Source: Cryptomeria japonica
Taxonomy: Eukaryota > Streptophyta > Pinopsida > Cupressales > Cupressaceae
DNA length: 64,000 nucleotides
Reading direction: 5' to 3'
NCBI RefSeq assembly: GCF_030272615.1
Contig: NC_081412.1
Coordinates: forward strand, 540,720,335 to 540,784,334
A model generated the notes under the pieces. The model searched no databases. It had not been told where the DNA came from and saw only the letters and a program-made list of their open reading frames with translations. Each line of letters starts with the position of its first letter. Positions within the stretch are counted from its first letter, which is position 1. Both the position numbers and the translations under genes were made by a program. Shown here in pieces: positions 60,047 to 64,000 of this stretch.

Positions 60047-61000
60047 TGTAGTGTCATAAATTGTAATCTCTTACAATTTCACACTCCGTTTTGGTCCCTT
60101 GATTTAGTGTGCCTCCTTCTAGGTTGTTTTCAGCCTATTTTGGCTTTATCTCATCCAAACTGTTGTCATATACTCATGACGTGTCTCGATCCAATGTCCT
60201 AGGCCTATGGATTTTGCAACCACCCTGCTTTGGTACCTTTTTAGCTGGCCTATGGCGCCTAGTGGCATAGTCCTTCCAGGAGGAGTCCAAATTTGAATGC
60301 TTCAGAGTGCCAATTCCCGCCATTTGTGATCTGATCCCGATATTTTAATATGACTGTTGGAAGTCAGCCTAAAAGTGAAAATACCTTGAGAACCTTATAT
60401 AAAGGCATCATCTTTAATTCATTTGATCATCTTTCACTATCTAGCAATTCCATTTCAAGCCTTAATTCCTTCATTCAAGAGGATCAAGCTGCAAGAACTT
60501 TTCTTCAAGTATGTCTTCATGATGGATTTTGTTATGATTTATCATGTTATTGCGTTAACACTTTGAGGACTTATCCAAAGAGTGTTTGCATCACCACCAT
60601 TATCAATCTTGAGGTATAATCTTGTCAATTCAGCATTTCATTTTTGATTCAGCCTCTTCCCTAGTAGGGGTAAGCTCTCTTCTAATCAATCATCACTGTA
60701 GTGAAGGTTAATACCTACCTGGGGTTGACTTAGGCAAGCCCTATACAACACAACATTTTCCCTCTGTGTGTGTAGGTTATAGATCTGACAGTAGAAAGTT
60801 ACAGATTTGTGTAGAGTAAATTGAGACACACAGTTCTAGATTTCAAACAAGCAAAAACCCTTGGACTATGCCGTTTTGCACGTGTTCGACACTTTTTGGC
60901 TGAATTTGAGGGAGAGTGATCTACAAAGCATCCTGATCCAAAATTCAAAGTTTTAGCTGATGAAAACACCTCTAGGACTAGGGCGCCTAGCACTATTGTT
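60047..61000 (+). repeat. Gypsy-type LTR-like fragment in the intron
   Basis: Begins near TGTAGTGTCATAAATTG and contains TTTAGTGTGCCTCCTTCTAGG, then the TATA box AACCTTATATAAAGGCATC at 60391-60409. After that comes a transcribed-type region with TTCATTCAAG and AATCTTGAGGTATAATC. Order and several motifs parallel the G3 LTR at 31990-33214. The right end is not defined, no primer site was recognised, and there is no coding region. It is probably an old lone or truncated LTR. Confidence 0.45.
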
Positions 61001-61848
61001 CAGCATTCCATTTCTAGATCTATACTTCTGAGTTGACTTTCAGTTTTGTATCTTTCTATTTATGCTGAATATTGTCAATTTCGCATGATTTAACCTAGTT
61101 CTTGTATCTTCACATCAAATCATATCAAATCAAAATGAGGAAATAATCATGCACAACATCCAACTCTTCTTTAGGACTGAAGTTGGATCTTGGTGGCTAT
61201 TTCCCCTAATGAGATTGATATTGATTTGGGATCTTAGTTTATATCTCTAGGTTAGGATCTCATTTCCCATCATTTCACCAACCTACCTCCAAAATTTCAA
61301 AAACTCAGCAAAGATATTAATAACAAATGAATGAAACTGATCCTCACCGGTATATACTTTCCTAGCAATCATCCCTTGTCCATCAAGAATTATAAAAATG
61401 GGCTCGTGAATCCCACATGTTGATTTCGTGAAGAGAGGATATTACAATCATTCTCTAGAATTTAACACACTTTAAGAGTTAAAAAAGATGACTAGTCTTT
61501 ATTAGGTAAAACACTATCAAAGTGGTTTCTTGTTAGATAAAATTGATATGCAACGTTAAAAAGTTTGTTTTGGATGTTTCTTTTGTAAAGTAACATAATT
61601 CAGACTTATGTATTGAGTCCTTCGTAGCTTCTATTAAAGTTGATTGTTTCTCTCAAATTGTGTTTCAACCATCTTTACGATGAAAGCAAAAAATTTGCCT
61701 TATTTAAAGGGAATAGAGTTTGCTATTTCTATCTTTTGTATGTGGTCTGAGCTGTATGTTTTTGATTTTTAGATATTTATGATTGACAACATACAGTTAA
61801 AAAGTTATACTACTTAATTTAATCTCCTTTTGTTGATGTTTTCTACAG
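61001..61848. other. Last part of the long intron
   Basis: AT-rich with no gene seen. It ends in a pyrimidine-containing stretch and TTTTCTACAG at the exon 3 acceptor. Confidence 0.5.
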
Positions 61849-61915
61849 CTGCTGAAACACTCTTGAGATTGTATGGTGTATTTTTTAAGCTGATGGCATT
61901 GGGTTGCTTTTCTAG
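61849..61915 (+). CDS. Host gene exon 3
   Basis: 67 bp between TTTTCTACAG and GTATGG. The one base left from exon 2 plus CT forms an open codon, and the exon reads (T)AETLLRLYGVFFKLMALGCFS with two bases left over. Composition and frame continuity support a real coding exon. 'YGVFFKLMA' is a plausible conserved block. Further exons must follow; I did not find the next one before 64000, so either the next intron is long or my reading missed it. The large distance from exon 2 (3.8 kb) is normal for conifer genes. Confidence 0.6.
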
Positions 61916-63190
61916 GTATGGGTGAAATCTTTTGGTTTTAAGAATTTTTTGGCCTTTCTTTACATATTTGTATCATGTCCATCAATAAACCCCATAAATT
62001 TTAATTAATGTGTGAAGTTGTAAGGGTTGAGGAATAAAAATTTCTTGATGAAAATTGAAAATATTTAGCCACAAATCCTATAAAGGTTGAGCATTGATAA
62101 ATGGGTCCTCATCCATAAAATTAATTGCCGAACATATTAAAGTAATACAATAATTTTGACTAATTTGCTCTCATGAAATTTCAAATGGCCCTTATTAATA
62201 GGTGGGTTTTAAAGGCCAAAAATTAAAGACAAGAATTTAAAATAAAAACCTTCCACAACATTAATTGGTGACATGGCCGAGGATTATTTGAACAACCATC
62301 AACTACACTGCCAGATCAAACTGCACACACACAATTGGAAGCCAAAATTTATGTGGTAAAATTCTAATATTGCAGAAATGTATTTATAAGCAACAAGCAG
62401 CTTAATATAAGGTACTTATCTATTCAAAGTCTAGTTTATCACAAAAACATGGTCTATTCTGCCTACTTGGTCTTCAAATTTCTTCAGCTTCCTTAATCCT
62501 CAATCTCACCAACTTTTTTTTTTTTTAATCTATTTGATGCATACAATTAGAAGCCATCCTACATGGAAGGAATTGATTTATTATTTCTGTCTTTTGCTGA
62601 ATTCCCATCTGCCATCTTTTGAATTTTATTGTGTGCCATGTTTGACCATGATACGTTTAAGTTAATCATGATATTTTTGTTGCGATACCGGTACATTGTA
62701 TCTCATGGTATTTATATCGATATCCCTCATCTTTGTGTCTCTTTGCATCTCTATTTATATAACTTCATCTTGTTGTCTCATGGTATCTTCTTTGCCACAC
62801 CTTAATGCAGGGTCTCCTTGGCTGGACTATGACCTGCCGAACCTAGTGGCAGCTCTACAGTGATATTTTTACAATGTTTCTCTTTGGCCATAACATGCAG
62901 ATCATGGTGTTGCCACTGTGGGACCACAAAGCCCGCTTTCAAAAAATTATGCAAAATGTGAAAATGACACTCAATTCTGAGGGCTCGTGACATTGTTATG
63001 TCTTTCCAAATCATAGTTGTTGTGAGAACACAAGGCCAACTTCAACATGGTGTCACTAAATCAGGACCACAAAACAGAGAAATTTTTGACACCTTTGTAT
63101 TTTTCTTCAAAATAGGGGAAATAAAAGAAACAACATGGTCACTGGAAGATGATCTCAAACATGATAAATTTTTGCAAATACGAGATTAGA
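61916..63190. other. Probable intron 3, no further exon recognised
   Basis: Begins GTATGGGTG at the exon 3 donor. It contains a T run near 62514-62527 and no recognised domain. Frames up to 70 codons occur on both strands but lack protein-like composition. Confidence 0.4.
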
Positions 63191-63268
63191 AACTCTTCAC
63201 AATGACGTTGCCTCAATGAGACCTCAAAAAACTCTTCACAATGATGTTGCCTTGGTGAGACCTAAATA
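63191..63268. repeat. 39-bp tandem duplication
   Basis: Two units of 39 bp (63191-63229 and 63230-63268) are built on AACTCTTCACAATGA-GTTGCC followed by GAGACCT, with a handful of differences. No coding role is visible. Confidence 0.75.
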
Positions 63269-64000
63269 ATACTTGAACATGCACATTCAAGTTGTTCTAT
63301 GGGGAGTGGGGGCACTCCTTTATAATTAATTTATTCATTTACGAAGATAAAGCTTAAAGACCTTGCTTTTCATGTTTTTCATCACAATTTTTATGTCTAT
63401 CTCAATTGCTTTTGATGATATACATTGCGTTTGAATGTATTGTTAAATCATGGATTTAAAAAACGTTGGATATTTTGTTGTTTTTTAACTAAAAAATGTT
63501 GCATATTTTTAATTTAATAAATGTTTTGCTGGCATTTAGCAAGTTAACATACAATAATGTCAATATTAGGAAGTGCAAGCGAATCTACTATTGAAAGGGA
63601 TGTTACTTGGAAACATGGCGCACTAGGACTGACTCTAGGGACTATTATGGCATGTCCCTTTTTCAAAATTGAAGACATTAGTTGGAGACCCATAGCCTAT
63701 CTCTAGTTCCCGTAGGGTGAGGGACATGATAAGGGAAATAAATTCCAAATTAGGTTTGATTATTGTTTAAAAGGCCGATTTAAGTGTTGTTATTAGAGGT
63801 CATATAAATGAGGCGTTATGAGGCCTATGTATTTTTTATTTTCACTTAGGGAAAAATGAGTTATTAGGGGGCTCAAAGTGAGGTACCTATACAAGAAAGG
63901 TAAGCGCCCAAATTAATTATCCATTGTTGTCATTATTGAATTCAATTTCAAAATTGTGCACTCAAGGATAGGAAAACCCGCATATCCATTTGTGGTGATT
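63269..64000. other. Right-end spacer, no gene recognised
   Basis: AT-rich to mixed sequence. A short stretch near 63598-63660 could be read as RDVTWKHGALGLTLG but is not followed by any recognised zinc-finger block. Nothing else supported. Confidence 0.4.

Noticed and set aside
62811-62866. Possible exon 4 after TTAATGCAG, with a frame reading SPWLDYDLPNLVAALQ
   Set aside because: The phase left by exon 3 leads into a different frame that stops after a few codons, and no good donor follows in the attractive frame.
63598-63660. Stretch reading RDVTWKHGALGLTLG, considered as the start of a hAT BED zinc finger
   Set aside because: No Cys/Cys/His/His block follows in any frame, so the match is too short to support.

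Overview
The window is plant nuclear DNA that is almost entirely transposon-derived, and it most likely comes from a gymnosperm such as a conifer. The evidence for this is the very low gene density, Ty3/gypsy elements of about 16 kb, old nested Ty1/copia layers, AT-rich spacers and one host gene with a 3.8 kb intron full of repeats. Assignment to a gymnosperm is inference. Nothing in the window is bacterial, and I saw no rRNA, tRNA or CRISPR locus.

Layout. Positions 1-14673 hold a Ty3/gypsy element of the Tat type on the minus strand (called T1); its 3' LTR is cut by the window edge. Positions 14674-17157 and 23904-24060 are remains of old copia elements. A younger copia element, C1 (17158-23903, plus strand), is inserted into the older gag. 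Positions 24907-31666 are an old LTR element on the minus strand (C3). It has no recognisable pol; it carries a coiled coil, a row of zinc knuckles and a long unknown coding region. Next come a copia protease/pre-integrase scrap (31667-31985), a decayed gypsy element with LTR, primer site, G-patch and gag zinc finger (G3, about 31990-36450), and a minus-strand copia gag with an LTR-like flank (about 38400-40334). Positions 40335-56510 hold a complete second Tat copy, T2, on the minus strand. It has both LTRs and a perfect 5-bp target duplication (CCATC).

The right end (57563-61915) carries three exons of a probable host gene on the plus strand. They have GT/AG borders and phases that fit together. 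The first exon looks like an organelle-targeting leader. The long second intron holds a hAT transposase scrap (58978-59339) and a gypsy-type LTR-like piece (from about 60047).

How the parts relate. T1 and T2 share the same architecture in transcription order: LTR, primer site, long leader, a small extra reading frame, gag with zinc finger, protease, G-patch, reverse transcriptase, two RNase H domains, integrase, a tail with 30-bp tandem repeats, polypurine tract and LTR. By LTR divergence, T2 is youngest (about 1.2%), C1 is older (about 5%) and C3 is oldest (about 12%); these are my hand counts. All retroelements look broken in their coding parts and are treated as fossils. The points most worth a second look are the unusually conserved leader of the Tat pair, its extra frame and G-patch, the composition of C3, and the host gene.
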